Shown: piece by piece, positions 34,751 through 47,187 of the stretch
How the letters are laid out: every line of letters starts with the position of its first letter
How positions within the stretch are numbered: the stretch's first letter is position 1
Source of the DNA: Dipteronia dyeriana
Lineage: Eukaryota > Streptophyta > Magnoliopsida > Sapindales > Sapindaceae
DNA: 64,000 nucleotides
Direction of reading: 5' to 3'
Assembly: GCA_032871835.1 (NCBI GenBank)
Contig: CM065300.1
Span: 69,637,192 to 69,701,191, forward strand
Position numbers and translations under genes: made by a program
Notes under the pieces: model-generated
The model's database searches: none
Told to the model about the DNA's origin: nothing
Seen by the model: only the letters and a program-made list of their open reading frames with translations

Positions 34751-35398
34751 TAGGAAATTCGGCCAGCCCGTAAGGTTTTCTATGAGAGGAATTTCGGCCA
34801 TGCTAAGCAATTTTCAAGAAGAGAATTTGGCCTAGTAAGAGAGAATTTTGCAGGAAAAAATTTTAGTTTTTGCTCTAGACAAAATTCGATCAACTCATAG
34901 TTATAGGGTGTAGAATTCGACCAATGAGAAAAGAGAAAAAGAGAACGTTTTTGTTTTTGATAGTACACTAGTATCCTTTACATCAAAAGGGTTTTGTGTA
35001 AAAAATCAAATTGGGTTCACGCGAGTTTCAATCAGTTAGATAGATAATTCACAAGTGACCGGACATTCTTGGACTTTTCTCTTGGAGGATAATTGTAACT
35101 AACAAAGAATTTTTTTTTTGTTTGTTTCCATCCTCAGGTATACATTTTAAAGAAAGGGAGCCTACACTTCTAGGTGATTCACATTCGTGATTGAATTGGA
35201 AGATCTTACAGATTCAATTCGACGCTTGTTTAATCGTCACGAGAAAAAGGTATAACACATTTTATATACATCAATTAATCTAGGGTTAAGGTTCTTGTTA
35301 TTTAAAAGGGAAATTTTTTTATTTATATACAAACCCTAATTTATAATTTTCATAATTTTCTCACGCTTCCGTTGCGTATTGAACCGATTTTCCCTTCA
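32909..35398 (+). repeat. 5' LTR of Copia-3
   Basis: It begins TATTGGGATTATGC (the partner keeps TGTTGGG) and ends TTTTCCCTTCA. It contains (TA)n(TG)n at 34684-34750. Confidence 0.93.
34684..34750. repeat. (TA)n(TG)n microsatellite in Copia-3 5' LTR
   Basis: A TA run followed by about 12 TG units. The homologous site in the 3' LTR (42160-42252) has a longer TG run, and the solo LTR at 46507-48796 has only a TA run (47157-47184). Confidence 0.95.
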
Positions 35399-35400
35399 AT

Positions 35401-35413
35401 TGGTATCATAGCC
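35401..35413 (+). promoter_or_regulatory. Copia-3 primer-binding site
   Basis: TGGTATCATAGCC, two bases after the LTR. It is an initiator-Met type site with one change from TGGTATCAGAGC. Confidence 0.88.
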
Positions 35414-36734
35414 TGGTTGTACCCTCGATTAATTGATGTATGTGGTCGTGAATCTTTTTCTTTTTATTGTAAATATGCATGTTTTAGAAAGAGATGACAC
35501 TCTAGATATTCACATATATATATTTACGTTGGAATGTATGGATATTATATATGTTTTATATGTGGTTTGTTATTGATCAATTTTGGTCCTAGAAATTCAA
35601 TGTATTTTTGTTTTGGGATTGTAAAAAGAAGGGTGGTCTATCATCACCATAATTTCCTTCTTGGTAGTTGCTAAGTTTTTTTTTTATTTTGTTGTTGTAA
35701 TAAAAAAAAATGCAGTATTTTATTTATAATTCTTCTGTAATACATTCAAGTATCGAAGACTCGAAGGTTTGAAGAATTATAAGCAACCGGAACAAGTTTG
35801 GGACCGTGTGAGCCGTAGCAACAAACGTGTGTGCGAAGAGCACGCGGCCACGTTTGTTGTGGCATGGGCTGCGCATAGCAACCCTTTATGGGGTTCTGGC
35901 ATGCGGACACCCTTGGGTAGGGGCCAAGGGTGCGCACGCATGGGAGGTAGCCGAGAGAGTCCGGACGACGAAGGTTGCGAGAAGACTTGTTCACCAAGAA
36001 ATGAGTTTTTGTATTCCAATACATATGTAATTTACTTGTTTTTCTCGAATGAACCAAAAGTGTAGCTATTTATATTTTGTAAATATTGCAATGTTTGTCA
36101 TTGTTTGATAACATGTCATATAGAATAGTAGTGCCACTCATATATCTCTTTTGGTATGAACATACATTGAATGGTTTAAGTATCTAAATTGGCATCTAGA
36201 TAACTTGGTAAATCATTCTTTGGAATTCGATCACACGCCTTAAACAATTGAGTGGGAGAAGGTGTTTTGGAACACCTACGACCTCCAAGTTTAGTTGAGC
36301 TTTATGTTTCGTGAATAACCCCCCAAGGGGTATTCATGAATGGAATTTAGCAACATACTTCCTTACAAGGATAGACTAGACAATTAGCCCAAACGATATC
36401 TACTCCCAAAGGAGGGATATTCGTGAGGGATTATATTGAAGGTAGATAACTTGGTATTACACTCAATGTAATTTTATTAATATCCTCCCAAGAATTCTTG
36501 TTAATAAAATTACAAGGCTAAAAATTGAAACCGTTAGTTGTTATGTTAACAATTAGGTGGGACCTAGTCCAACTAGTAAATGTTGTGAAATCCCAAAGGA
36601 GGCGTGATATTTATGGGTGTTGGATCACCGTTGAATTTTTACGATTGAATTATTTTATTTAATTCAAGATAAATATTCAAAAGTGCTATATTATGATTAT
36701 TTACTTATATAATTTTTGTTAATATAAAGAAATC
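35414..36734 (+). other. Copia-3 leader
   Basis: About 1.3 kb of non-coding leader between the primer site and the gag ATG. Overlapping ORFs on both strands at 35746-36065 come only from the GC-rich block and have no recognisable product. Confidence 0.7.
35795..35990. repeat. GC-rich hairpin block in Copia-3 leader
   Basis: It contains an 11-bp inverted repeat (CAACAAACGTG 35819-35829, complement 35849-35859) and a 9-bp one (CACCCTTGG 35908-35916, complement 35924-35932). The surroundings are strongly AT-rich. Confidence 0.75.
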
Positions 36735-37470
36735 ATGACCACATCCCTAATCAAATTCCTAAAAGATAATACTTTGACTGATGATAATTATATCACTTGG
36801 AAAAGGAAAAATTGGGTTGTTGTAAGTTGAAAAAACATAAGATCATTCTGTCTATTCCTAAACCACCAAACTAATGAATCTACTCAGAAGCAAAGAGATG
36901 AGTATCAGTAGTGGAAGTCTTCAGATGAAATGGCTAAATGTACGTTACATTATGGCCATCATCTCCGACGTGTTGCAACAAGAACATGAAGGAATGGAGA
37001 CTGATGCCGATATAATGATATCTCTATAGGAGATATTAGCTATGAGGTCTAAGATGACTAAAAGGTGAGGCAGTGTCTGCTTTCATGAATCTTAGGATGA
37101 AACCAAGACAGGCTGTGAAAGATGACATGATGAAAGTCATAACACATCTCAATATTGCTGAACTGAATGGTGTTGAGATAGATGGTGAGGCAAAAACTTG
37201 ACATGATTGTCAACTCATTATAGGATTCCTTTGGTTTATTCAAAGTTGGACTACACCTTGAACAATAAGGAATACACCTTGCAAGGCCTGATGCAAGATA
37301 TTCAAAGCGCCAAAATGATTCTTGTTAAAGGCAAGGGTCAAGAGATTCATATGGTTGGTAAAGTTGCTACTGTTAAGAACTGTCAGAAGGTCAAGTAACA
37401 ATAGAAGAAAAAGCAACTTGAGCCTAACTAGAAGGGGTTTCGGGAAAGGAAATGACTGAATGAGAATGAA
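36735..37470 (+). pseudogene. Copia-3 gag
   Basis: The start is ATG 36735, giving MTTSLIKFLKDNTLTDDNY and then TWKRKNW, the conserved Copia gag N-terminus, followed by TGA 27 codons later or so. Further on, MKPRQAVKDDMMKVI, LNIAELNGVEIDGEAKT and GLMQDIQSAK correspond to the UBN2-type gag region. Several stops and frame changes are present, and no zinc knuckle is clear. Confidence 0.75.
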
Positions 37471-38570
37471 TTCAACTTGCATTTAGACAATGGAGCGTTG
37501 GTGTCTGCTTGTGTAGTGGGAGATATTAGAATCAATTTAGATTCTTATAGGCATTTAGTTTTAATAAATGTTTATTATGTACTACAATTCAAGAGGAATT
37601 TAATTTCGTTCTCTTGTCTAAATAAATTTGGATATTCGGTTACTTTTAATAAAGGTTTTATTTTTAGTAAGAATAACAAATTTGTTTTTAAAGGTACATT
37701 GGAAAACAGTTTATTCTATTTGCATGGAAATATCTCTCACTTTTTAGATACATAATCAACGGAACATAATCATAAAAGAGTAAAATTATCAAAAGATGAA
37801 ACCTACCCATGGCATTTGCTCCTAGGTCTTATTAACCTTAATAGGATTAAAAGATTGGTAAGCGACGGACCTCTAAGTGGCTTAAAGGTTGATGATCTAC
37901 CAACTTGAGAATCTTGTTTGGAAGGTAAAATGACCAAAAGGTCGTTTACGACCAAAGGCACAAGAGCCATCGAATGTTTAGGATTGATACACACTGATGT
38001 GTGTGAACCTATGAGCATTCAAGCTAGAGATGGATATGAGTACTTCATCACTTTCATGGATGATCACTCAAGATTTGGCTATGTGTATCTCATGAGACAT
38101 AAGTCGGATGCTTTTGACATGTTCAAAGCATTTAAAGCTAAAGTAGAAAATCAGCTTAAAAAACGCATAAAAATCTTAAGGTCTGATCGTGGTAGAGAAT
38201 ATCTGTCTGTTGAGTTTCAGCAATATCTTATTGATAATGGAATAATTTCTCAGTTTTTTGCATTAGGCACACTTTAACAAAATGGGGTGGCAGAAAGGAG
38301 AAATAGAACTCTTTTGGACATGGTTAGGTCTATGTTGAGTTATTCAACGCTCCCTAATTCTTTTTGGGGATATGCTTTACAAACCACAATGTACATTCTA
38401 AACGATGTACCATCTAAGTTGGTTCCTAAAACACCGTATGAGTTATAGACCGAGCGAAAGCCTAGTTTACAACACTTAAGGATATTTGGATGTCCTGTGC
38501 ACGTGAGGGTATCCAATAGGAACAAAAGGATATTATTTTTATAGTACTTCAGATCTTAAAATATTTGTTT
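37471..38570 (+). pseudogene. Copia-3 protease remnant and integrase
   Basis: LDNGALVSACVVG at 37480-37520 stands where the protease DSGATxHVC motif is expected, with DSG replaced by DNG. The integrase core follows: GLIHTDVCEPM (D), ILRSDRGREYLS (D) and [15 protein letters not shown] (E). Stops include TAA in the GTL-stop-QNG motif, where the family has Gln, and TAG after YEL. Confidence 0.85.
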
Positions 38571-40371
38571 CGACAAATGCTGAATTTCTTGAAGAGGACT
38601 ATATGAATAATTTTGTGCCTAAAAGTAGAATTGTCCTGAATGAGCTTTTAGCTTATACAATTCAACAAGAGGTTTCGTAACCAAGCCCAATTGTAAGTTT
38701 CGTACCAATACAAGATCAACAATCTACCATACCTCGTCGGAGTGGGAGGGTTGTTAGACAACCCGAGAGATACATCGGTCTAGGAGAATCTGTAGAGAAT
38801 CTCCCGGATGATGAAGATCCATATACGTACAAGGAAGCAATGGATGATGTTGATTGTCGCCATTGGCAAAAGGCAATACAATCTGAAATTGAATCTATGT
38901 TCAAAAACAAATTCTGGTCTCTTGTAGACTTGTCTAAAGGGATAAAACCCATTGGATGCAAGTGGGTATACAAGAGGAAAAGAGGAATGGATGGAAAGAT
39001 GGAAACCTTTAAAGCTATATTGGTAGCTAAAGGTTATACACAGAAGGAAGGTATCGATTATGAAGAAACCTTCTCTCCTATGGCCATGCTTATATCCATT
39101 AGGATACTCTTATCCATTGCGGCATCTCTAGACCTAGAGATTTGGAAATTGAACGTCAAGACAGCTTTCCTTAATGAAAGTCTTGATGAAAGCGTCTACA
39201 TGATGCAACCAGAAGGATTCATTGAAAAAGGCCAAGAGGAAAGGGTATGCAAGTTGTAAAGATCCATGTATGGATTGAAGCAAGCATCCATATCCTGGAA
39301 TATAAGGTTCGAACAAGCTGTGAAAAGTTTTGGATTTATTGAAAACATTGATCAAACCACATGTATACAAAAGAATTAAAGGCGACAAGTTGGTTATCCT
39401 AGTTCTTTACGTTGATGATATACTACTCATTGGAAACGATGTAGGTGTATTGACATCAATAAAAGAATGGTTAGCAAAATAATTTGATATGAAAGATATA
39501 AGAGAAACAAGTTATATTCTTGGTATCCAAGTCATAAGGGATAGAAAGAATAGAACGATTGCATTATCTCAAGCTTCATACATAGATAAAATCTTGTCTA
39601 GGTTTTCCATGCAAGATTCCAAGAAAGGTATGTTACCTTTCTGACATGGAATCAAACCTTCTAAGGAACAAGTTCCTAAGAATGAGCATGAAGAGCAATT
39701 CATGAGTAAGGTTCCATATGCATCGGCAGTTGGAAGTCTCATGTATCCAATGCTCTTTACTAGACCGGATATTTGTTTTGTTGTGGGCATAGTTATATGG
39801 TTTCAATCAAAACCTGGTCCTGTTTTCAAGTATCTTAGGACAACGAGAGATTATATGCTTGTATACTTTGGAGGGGATTTAATTCCCCGTTGGGTATACA
39901 GATTCTGATTTTCAGTCAGATTATGAATCCAGGAGATCAACATCAGAATCCGTGTTTACTATTGGAGGATGGGCAGTCATATGGAGGAGTATCAAGCAAT
40001 CTTGTAATACCGATTCCACCGTGGAAGCCGAGTATGTTACCGTATGCGAGGCTGCTAAAGAGGCTGTCTGGCTCCGCCTATTTTTGATTGACTTGGAAGT
40101 GGTTCATGATGCGAATAAGCAGATCACTATCTATTTTTACAATAGTGGAGCAGTGGCTAATTCGAGAGAAACAAGAAGTCATAAGAGAGGGAAACACACT
40201 GAAAGAAAGTATCATCTTTTGAGGGAAATTGTACATAGGAAAGACATGACGATAACCAACATCGCGTCTGTAGAAAATCTAGTGGATCCATTTACAAAGG
40301 CTCTTCCACAAAAGAGTTTTGATGGGCATCTAGAGAACATCGGGATGAGAGATATGACACATTTGCTATAG
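38571..40371 (+). pseudogene. Copia-3 reverse transcriptase and RNase H
   Basis: RT shows IGCKWVYKRKRG, GYTQKEGIDYEETFSPMA, KLNVKTAFLNESL and MYGLKQASISWN. An intact YVDD is encoded at 39408-39419, in a frame different from the preceding part. RNase H gives DSTVEAEYV, ERKYHLLREIV and a C-terminus GMRDMTHLL ending at TAG 40369-40371. TAA after VCKL and several frameshifts disable it. Confidence 0.88.
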
Positions 40372-40384
40372 AGAAAGTGAGAGA
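40370..40384 (+). promoter_or_regulatory. Copia-3 polypurine tract
   Basis: AGAGAAAGTGAGAGA, directly before the 3' LTR that starts at 40386 and overlapping the end of the pol stop codon. Confidence 0.6.
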
Positions 40385-40385
40385 T

Positions 40386-42157
40386 TGTTGGGATTATGCT
40401 CGATAGTAAGAGTGTAATCATGTTTTTGACAATCTTTTCATATTAATAAAGTGATTTCTAGTTTAACAAATCTTATAGCATTTATAGTTTAATTATTATA
40501 ATTGTCAAAAGTAAATAATCATAAGGTCAAAAGACTATGAGAAAAGAAGAATTGTTCATACATCTAGATATGTATGAGGTAGACACAATTCTTTAGTTAG
40601 TCTTGAATAATATTCACAACTTAAGATAAAAGGTTGGACGAATTTATCTTGTCAAAGTTGTAGATTCTTTTGCTAGCATTTGAGTGGGATCAAATGTGTT
40701 ATGATGAGTCTAAAATCATCGAAGTGTGGTATCTTTAGGTAAAAGAATCTAGCGCGCTGGGTGCATTGAATTGGATCACAGTGAAATACTTTATCTAGAA
40801 CCGTCAATCGATAAAGGTTTTCATTTGAAGACAATCGGGGAGTCTATCTCAATCCTAAGATAAATGATGGACATATGGTTGCAAGTGTTATCATTTGAGC
40901 TATCAATGAGTACGATTATATAGCATAGTCTATCCTCGATAGTTTGGTGGTATTCATTTGTTAATCGATAGAGAACTTCATTTATAGACATGGACATCGT
41001 GGCTTCATTTATTAAATAAGAGTAGAATATCATCATATGAATGTTTTGAGGTATTGGATATTAAATCTTAACGTTAAATTTTCAATAGTGTCTATTGAAA
41101 CATGGCTTCTGGACAAGTCAAAATATCCAAGTTCAAAATGTGGTCATATGAGTAAATATGGTAACTTGGAGAGCTATAGGTGGTCTATGAGCTCTTAGCG
41201 ATTACTGATATTCTTCACGAGGATATACTTTCTCCAATAAGGTTGTCTAGCGTGTGAATGAGTAACATTAACTTATTCTATCTTTATTTAAGAGTTCTAT
41301 TTTAGTTCTATTTCAGTTCTTTAGTGGAATGAACTATAATTAAATAGATCGGACCTAAGTGAATCATTTGTTGATTGTGGTTGGGTTGTGTCTATTGGAG
41401 CTTAAATCTAGATCCCCAATGCACACGAACTTGCATGGATCACTTGATATATTCTACCGGGCCAATTTTGGGGTCCATCTAGAATTGTATTGAGGCTTGT
41501 GTACTTGTTTCTTTTTGTAAGAATGGGTCTAGTTCACATGTGGACTTTTTATAAAAATCAAATGGATTTAATAAAATAAGAAAATAATATATTGGCCGAC
41601 ATATATGTGTTGGGCGGCAAGGCTATTTAAAATAGCTTAATTATATTATATTATGTTATTATTTAATTAAATAGAAATTAATTAATTTGGTGATTAATTA
41701 ATTATTTAATTAAAAGTCTAAATCTTTTTCCAAGTCGGAGATGGTCTCCGAAAATTATACTATTGTTGGTATTATAATTAATATTAAAGACTATATTTGA
41801 TAAGTAGATAAATAAAAGGAATTATTTATCTAATCTAACTAGGAAGTATTTAATATGATTACAAATACACTATTGAGTTGGATTAGGAGTCTTGGTGTAG
41901 GATAGAATTCCTTTTTAAAAAGAATTTTTAACCACCAAGTAAATCCACCTAAGGAAAGGATTCTTAACAACCAAATAAATCCTTCTTAGGAAAAGAATTA
42001 AGTTTCCTAATACATATCCTATGAATTTCGGTCAGCCCATGTGTATATAGGTGAGGATAGAATTCCTTCTAGATATGGATTCTTAACTACCAAATAAATC
42101 CACCTAAGGAAAGGATTTTTGCCAACCAAGTAAATCTTTCTTGGGAGAGGATTTATG

Positions 42158-42253
<96 letters not shown>

Positions 42254-42872
42254 AGGAAATTCTGCCAGCCCGAAAGGTTTTCTATGAGAAGAATTTCGGA
42301 CAAGCTAAGCAATTTTCAAGAAGAGAATTTGGCCTAGTAAGAGAGACTTTTGAGGGAGATTAATTTAATTTTTGCTCTAGAAAAAATTTGATCAACTCAT
42401 AGATATAGGAGAAAAGAGAAAAAGAGAACATTTTTTGTTTTTGATAGTACACTAGTATCCTTTACATCAAAAGGATTTTTTGTACAAAATCAAATTGGGT
42501 TCACGGGAGTTTCAATCAATTAGATTGATAATTCACAGGTGACCGGACGTTCTTGGATTTTTCTCTTGGAGGATAATTGTATCTAACAAAGAAAAAGATT
42601 TTATTTGTTTCCATCCTTAGGTATACAATTTAAAGAAAGGGAGCCCACACTCCTAAGTAGTTCACATTAGTGATTGGATTGGAAGATCTTGCAGATTTAA
42701 TTCGGTGTTTGTTCAATCGTCATGAGAAAAAGGTACGACACTTTTTATATACATCAATTAATCTAGGGTTAAGGTTTTTGTTATTTAAAAGGGAATTTTT
42801 TTTATTTATACGCAAACCCTAATTTATAATTTTTTTTTTCTACGCTTCCATTGTGCATATTTTTTCCCTTCA
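40386..42872 (+). repeat. 3' LTR of Copia-3
   Basis: TGTTGGGATTATGC...TTTTTCCCTTCA, 2487 bases. (TA)n(TG)n lies at 42160-42252. The apparent ORFs over that run (poly Thr-His, Ile-Tyr or Val-Cys) are translated microsatellite. Confidence 0.93.
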
Positions 42873-42877
42873 CCCAT

Positions 42878-44719
42878 CATGCATTTGCTTGATTTGAAAG
42901 CCTAGGAAGTAATTTAGTTCAACAAACATGGTCATTTCAAACTCATGAGTCATGACATCAACAAATTGTTGAACTTTCAAGTTGTTAGTGGAACCAAAAA
43001 CGATGTCATCAAAAATTTAAGCAATGAATAGCTCATCTTTAGTGCACTTGATGAACAAAGTCTTGTCAACACTACCTCTAGAGTAGCCAATGTCAACAAG
43101 ATAATGAGTGAGGCGCTAATACAAAGCCCTAGGTGCTTGTTTCAACCCATATAGTGCCTTCTTGAGGCGATAAACATGATTGGGGTGATGTAGTTCCATG
43201 AACCCCTTAGGTTGCTCAACAAACATTTCTTCTTGGAAGAAGTCATTGAGGAAGGCACTTTTAACATCCATTTGATGCAATTTAAACTTGTGAACACAAT
43301 ATATGGATAAGAGAAGCCTAATGGTCTCTAATCGGGCAACGAGAGCAAAAGTTTTCTCAAAGTCGATACCTTCAATTTGAGAATACCCTTGTGCTACAAG
43401 TCTAGCTTTGTTCCGCACAATATTGTCATCCTCATCAGATTTGTTCCTATAGACCCACTTGGTGCCTATCACATTAGTGTTCTTTGGCGTTGGAACTAGA
43501 GCCTAAACCTTATTTCTTTCAAATTGGCTTAGCTATTCTTGCTTAGCAAGAACCCAAAACTCAGCACTTAAGGCTTCATCAACCTTTTTAGGTACAATTT
43601 GAGAGGTGTAGCAAGTATAGCTAATTTGATTGGCTAATTGATGCCTAGTTCTAACACTATCATTCACATCTCTAAGAATGTCACTCTTGTTGTGGATATG
43701 TCTAACCCAAGGAGCGGGTTCCTTAGAATCCAAAGTAAGATCTCTATAGGAGATTAAGAGACTTATTTTTCAAGAATTGACTTTTCACCACTTGAAGTCT
43801 CACCAATCTTCTCCAAGGGAGAATCATCAAACACACTAATCTCCTCATCATGGTTACTAACCTTAGGCCTAAAATCATCTATGACCACATTAGATGATTC
43901 CATGACACTTTGTGTCTTCAAATTTAAAACTCTATAGGCCTTACTATTTAGGGCATAACCAATGAAAATCCCCTCATCACTCTTAGCATCAAACTTGCCA
44001 AGTTGATCATGGTCATTTATAATGTAGCACTTGCTTCCAAATGAGTGGAAGTAGCTAACATTTGGCTTCCTACCCTTCCATAATTCATTCGAGGTTTGCC
44101 TAGTGCCAGGCCTAAGAAAGACTATATTGCCTATATAACAAGCCGTATTGATGGCCTCGACCTAAAGATTTCTAGGTACATTGTTGCTAAGCAACATCAC
44201 ACAGGCCATCTCTTGGAGTACCCTATTCTTCCTCTCAACTACCCCATTTTGTTGAGGGGTTCAAGGAGCCGAGAACTCATGGGAGATGCCAAGACTATCA
44301 CAAATATTTTCGAAGCAAACATTTTCAAATTCTCTCCCATGGTCACTTCTAATTCTCTTAATGCATTTTATGTGAGAATCCTTCTTATTTTAATTTTTAG
44401 TGCAAAGCATTTTTAAATTTTCAAAAGTTTCAGATTTTTCTCTAAGAAAGTAAGTCCATGTAAATCTAGAAAAATCATCAGCACACACAAATATGAACCT
44501 CTTACCATCGAGACTCTCGGTTTGTATGGGACCCAAAAGATCCATATGAAGAAGCTCTAATGGCTCGTTGGTGGCGAGATACTTACCCTTCTTATGTACA
44601 CTCTTAGTTTGCTTTCCTTGTTGACAAGGTCCACAAACTCCCTCAATTCTCTTTCCAAACTTGGGAAGGCCTCTCACATCATTGAATCTTTCAAGCACTT
44701 TCAAGTCTTTGAAATTCAT
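42878..44719 (-). pseudogene. SIRE-2 integrase and RT
   Basis: From the right: GVCGPCQQGKQTK and MDLLGPIQTESL of the integrase (44390-44719), then decayed integrase sequence to about 43740. RT follows with [28 protein letters not shown] and [13 protein letters not shown] (43116-43472). The YVDD region near 43000-43020 is broken: the frame reads stop-I-F-D-D, where SIRE-1 has Q-I-Y-V-D-D with a CAA Gln codon. RT continues beyond Copia-3 at 32903 and lower. Confidence 0.85.
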
Positions 44720-44860
44720 GTGGCTAAGCCTTTGATGCTAGAATTCGACTTGATCATAATTAGACAAGTTACAAGAGATATCATTAGAATCAAGACAATA
44801 ACAATTGTTACTTGATCTCTTGCCTTTCAAAAGGACTTGCCCATCTTCTTTAAGAATAGA

Positions 44861-45410
44861 TCAACCAACCTTGCCAAACATAACCAAAAGCCCTTCATCA
44901 CTTAAATGTGAAATACTAATTAAATTGGCTTTCAAGTCATCAACATAAAGGGCATTGGACAAGAATGGTAAACCAGGAATGGATATGTTTCCTTTCCTTG
45001 TAACCTTCTTTCGTGAACCATCACCAAAGGTGACAAATCTACCATCCTCCATCACAAGAGTCTCAAAGAAACTCTTATTTTCAGTCATGTGCCTAGAACA
45101 CCCACTATCAAGGTACCAAGTGTTAGAGGCTTTGGATTTCAAGGCTACTTGAGCCACATGACAACAATATCCATCCTTTCTAGTCCACCTAGAAGGAACA
45201 TTACTATTTCTAGAAGCCATGGGTTACATATTCTCTAAAATTCCTAGGTGCATGCATTTTGGCTCTTCTAAGCATATTCTTCTCAATCATGCTTTCAAAA
45301 CAACACAACTTAATAAATTTAAAATAATTTGGCCTTATGTGACCTTCAACATCACAATAATGGAAAATGAGAGTAAAGTAAGAATTCATACCATATCCTT
45401 GTGCAAGCAT
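44861..45410 (-). pseudogene. SIRE-2 protease and zinc knuckle
   Basis: WYLDSGCSRHMTENKSFFET gives the DSG catalytic motif (44861-45220). The preceding frame carries CDVEGHIRPNYFK, a zinc knuckle whose last Cys has become Tyr. AQGYGM at its start keeps a CAA codon where SIRE-1 has a TAA stop. Confidence 0.85.
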
Positions 45411-46506
45411 GGAAGAATTCCCTCTTCTTTGAGTTGTCCTTCGGTGTTAAGCCAAATCTCTTCTTTGAACACCCTTTGTGGTTGAGCCAAATTAGCTTCC
45501 CTTCTTGGTTGTGGGTGAAAAGTCCTTTATTGACTTTGAGAGCTCCTTGCAAGTTGAGGTCTTGTTTGATGAGGTCTAGCTTTTTGTGGATGAGCTTTAG
45601 CTTGAGGCTTTGTTGGAGCCTTCATTTGAGTTTGCTTTGATGATTCTCTAACTTTGACCAATCTCATTTGTTGGTGTGAAGCTTGAACTTCTCTAACCTC
45701 TTGACTCTTGACAAAGATGGTCTTCTTTAAGGAAGTGGCATCCTTGCCTTCCACATATCCTAGGTCTTCTTCTCACTAGGACTCTTCCCACTTGATAACA
45801 TCTTGTCAAGATTCTCGGTTCCAGATGTCATATTTGCAACCAATTCTCTTGCTTCCCAAAGCTCAATCTTCAAGTTCTCTTCACTCTTCTTAGTAATCAC
45901 AAGCTCCAATTTCAAGCTCTCTTCTAACTCTTTTCCACTATTTACTTTCTCACTCAAGTGAGTTATCTTGGAAGTCAACTCGAGATTCTCCTTTTTCAAC
46001 TCTTGAATCTCCTTCTTCTTCTTCAATCTAGACTTTTCAAAAAACTTCATAAAGTCCACATAGTCTATTTCTTCATCAATCTCAAACCTAGAGTTAGAAG
46101 AGGTAGTCTTATCACTAGAGTTATCTACTTCTTCTCTATCGCTCACAACTTATTTGCCATTATAAGATGTCGTGAAGGCAATGAATTTTATAACTCTATC
46201 TTTATCATCCGAAGATTTTTCTCCCTCTTCTAAAACTTCACTATCACTCCAAGTGGCTGCCATCGCCTTCTCTTTCTTCTTTTTCTTCAAATTTGTACAT
46301 TCCGGAGCAATGTAACCAAAACCACTACATTCATAGCATTGAGTGCCCTTCTTGGAGTCACTCTCTTGAGACCTTTCCATCTTCATGAAAGGAAATTTCT
46401 TCTTCACTTCCTTTCCCTTGGACCCAAAATCTTTCCTCTCAAACTTCATGAATCTCTTGAATCTTCTAACCATTAGGGTCATTTCTTCATCCGAGCCCTC
46501 CTCATC
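45411..46506 (-). pseudogene. SIRE-2 gag, coiled-coil and zinc-knuckle part
   Basis: 46150-46506 encodes GSDEEMTLMVRRFKRFMK and CYECSGFGYIAPEC (the zinc knuckle, with Tyr for the usual His), then KKKKKEKAMAATWSDSE. A TAA stop near 46147 precedes a Glu/Lys/Leu-rich coiled coil (45760-46146, KKKKEIQELKKENLELTSKI) and a Gln/Pro/Lys-rich tail at 45527-45754. Confidence 0.82.
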
Positions 46507-47152
46507 TGTAGGGAAAATCGCATAGCGGAATGCATGAAAAATCAAAAAATTAGGGTTTAGGTATAAATTAAAATTTTCCCTTTTCAATAACAAGAACCTT
46601 AACCCTAGATTAATTTATGTATATAAAAGTAACGTACATTTTTCTCGTGACGATTGAACAAGCGCCGAATTAATTCCGCAAGATCTTCCAATCCAATCAC
46701 GAACGTGAATTTCCTAGGAATGTGAGCTCCCTTTCTTTAAATTGTATACCTGAGGATGGAAACAAACAAAATCTTTCTCTTTGTTAGTTACAATAATCCT
46801 CCAAGAAGAAAACAAAGAACGTTAGGTCACTTGTGAATTATCAATAAATTTGATTGAAACTCACGTGAACCTTGATTCGATGTTGTACACAAAACCTTTT
46901 AATGTAAAGGCTACTAGTGTACTATCGAAAACTAAACGTTATTTCTTCATTTTCTTCTTTGCCGAATCTCACACTATTTCTTAGAGTTGATAGAATTTTG
47001 TCTAGAGCAAAAAAAAAAAAATCTCCCTCAAAATTCTATGGTGGCCGAATTCTTCTCTTGGAAAAACTAGGACTGGCCGAAAATCTCATTCTTCTAAATA
47101 TAGGGCTAGCCAAAATTCCTTCTTGGAATTGTATAGGGCTGGCCGAAATTTT

Positions 47153-47187
<35 letters not shown>

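Larger units (their letters stand above)
32909..42872 (+). mobile_element. Copia-3: complete Copia element, plus strand
   Basis: Two 2.49-kb LTRs (32909-35398 and 40386-42872) are flanked by a perfect CCCAT TSD (32904-32908 and 42873-42877). It interrupts SIRE-2 RT. It has a primer site, a long leader with a GC-rich block, degenerate gag-pol and a purine tract. Over the first 265 or so LTR bases I count about eight differences between the two LTRs. The long LTRs and the RNase H tail (ERKYHLLREIVHR) suggest the Angela/Tork side of Copia; this is tentative. Confidence 0.93.

Noticed and set aside
35746..36065. Overlapping ORFs on both strands in the Copia-3 leader
   Set aside because: They arise because the GC-rich block has few stops; no recognisable protein and no conserved start.
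42019..42337. ORFs rich in Thr-His, Ile-Tyr or Val-Cys
   Set aside because: They translate the (TA)n(TG)n microsatellite of the Copia-3 3' LTR.
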